This document shows positions 6,218 to 6,300 of a stretch of 6,300 nt of DNA, in pieces. The DNA comes from Salinisphaera sp. UBA6602 (GTDB taxonomy: Bacteria > Pseudomonadota > Gammaproteobacteria > Nevskiales > Salinisphaeraceae): contig DJIE01000081.1 in assembly GCA_002433465.1 (NCBI GenBank), forward strand, positions 1 to 6,300. The letters are read 5' to 3'. The notes below the pieces were generated by a model, which ran no database searches, was not told where the DNA came from, and saw nothing but the letters and a program-made list of their open reading frames with translations. Positions within the stretch are counted from its first letter, which is position 1. Each line of letters begins with the position of its first letter. The position numbers and the translations under genes were made by a program.

Positions 6218-6300
6218 ACAACCCGCCCCGGCGAGCGCACAACGCAGCGGCATACCGTTATCGGTGTATGTGCATCTGCCCTGGTGCGTGCGCAAATGCC
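6201..6300 (+). CDS. hemW: Radical-SAM heme chaperone HemW, N-terminal part
   Basis: Only the first 33 codons lie in the window; the gene continues past the right edge. After a low-complexity leader of about 17 residues rich in Ala, Pro, Thr and Ser, the frame reads IPLSVYVHLPWCVRKC, matching E. coli HemW LPPLSLYIHIPWCVQKC. C29 and C33 are the first two cysteines of the CxxxCxxC radical-SAM [4Fe-4S] motif; the third should fall 3 residues beyond the visible end. HemW, earlier annotated as an oxygen-independent coproporphyrinogen oxidase-like protein, binds heme and is thought to deliver it to haem proteins. The ATG overlaps the end of rdgB by 17 bases and has no strong SD, so translation is probably coupled. 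A start downstream of 6201 is possible, since the leader is not conserved. Confidence 0.9.
   Translation, partial: MSTTAEQPAPASAQRSGIPLSVYVHLPWCVRKC

Overview
This is a housekeeping segment from a GC-rich gammaproteobacterium. The evidence is the gene content, the close match of every protein to its E. coli counterpart, and the yicC-gmk-rpoZ-spoT order next to a divergent rph. The host genus cannot be read with certainty; a halophile such as Salinisphaera or a xanthomonad-like lineage would fit, but that is a guess. Seven genes are recognised, six complete and one cut by the right edge. No mobile element, tRNA, rRNA, CRISPR array or phage gene was seen.

Layout: the left two thirds read on the minus strand. 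Transcription there runs from yicC (YicC-family endoribonuclease) straight into gmk (guanylate kinase), then rpoZ (RNA polymerase omega), a strong intrinsic terminator at 2796-2823, a gap of about 680 bases (2179-2858) without a convincing gene, and spoT ((p)ppGpp hydrolase/synthetase). The right third reads on the plus strand: rph (RNase PH), rdgB (XTP/dITP pyrophosphatase) and the first 33 codons of hemW (radical-SAM heme chaperone), tightly packed. A 139-bp divergent intergenic region separates yicC from rph.

Functional theme: guanine nucleotides and the stringent response. Gmk makes GDP, SpoT makes and destroys (p)ppGpp, omega forms part of the ppGpp site 1 on RNA polymerase (its N-terminal MARVT is intact), RdgB cleans the purine triphosphate pool, and RNase PH and YicC act in RNA turnover.

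Most interesting points: (1) rpoZ, yicC and rph each have a -10 element followed at once by a near-identical GC-only discriminator (ACTGCRCGG), set 35-38 nt before the start codon. The rpoZ and yicC copies share 17 of 18 bases. This is the sequence form of a ppGpp/DksA-sensitive promoter, beside spoT itself. (2) SpoT carries QFND where bifunctional/SpoT enzymes have RXKD and RelA has EXDD, although the other catalytic residues checked are present. (3) The gmk-rpoZ-spoT operon familiar from E. coli is broken by a terminator and a repeat-bearing gap. I see no wholly new gene system here.
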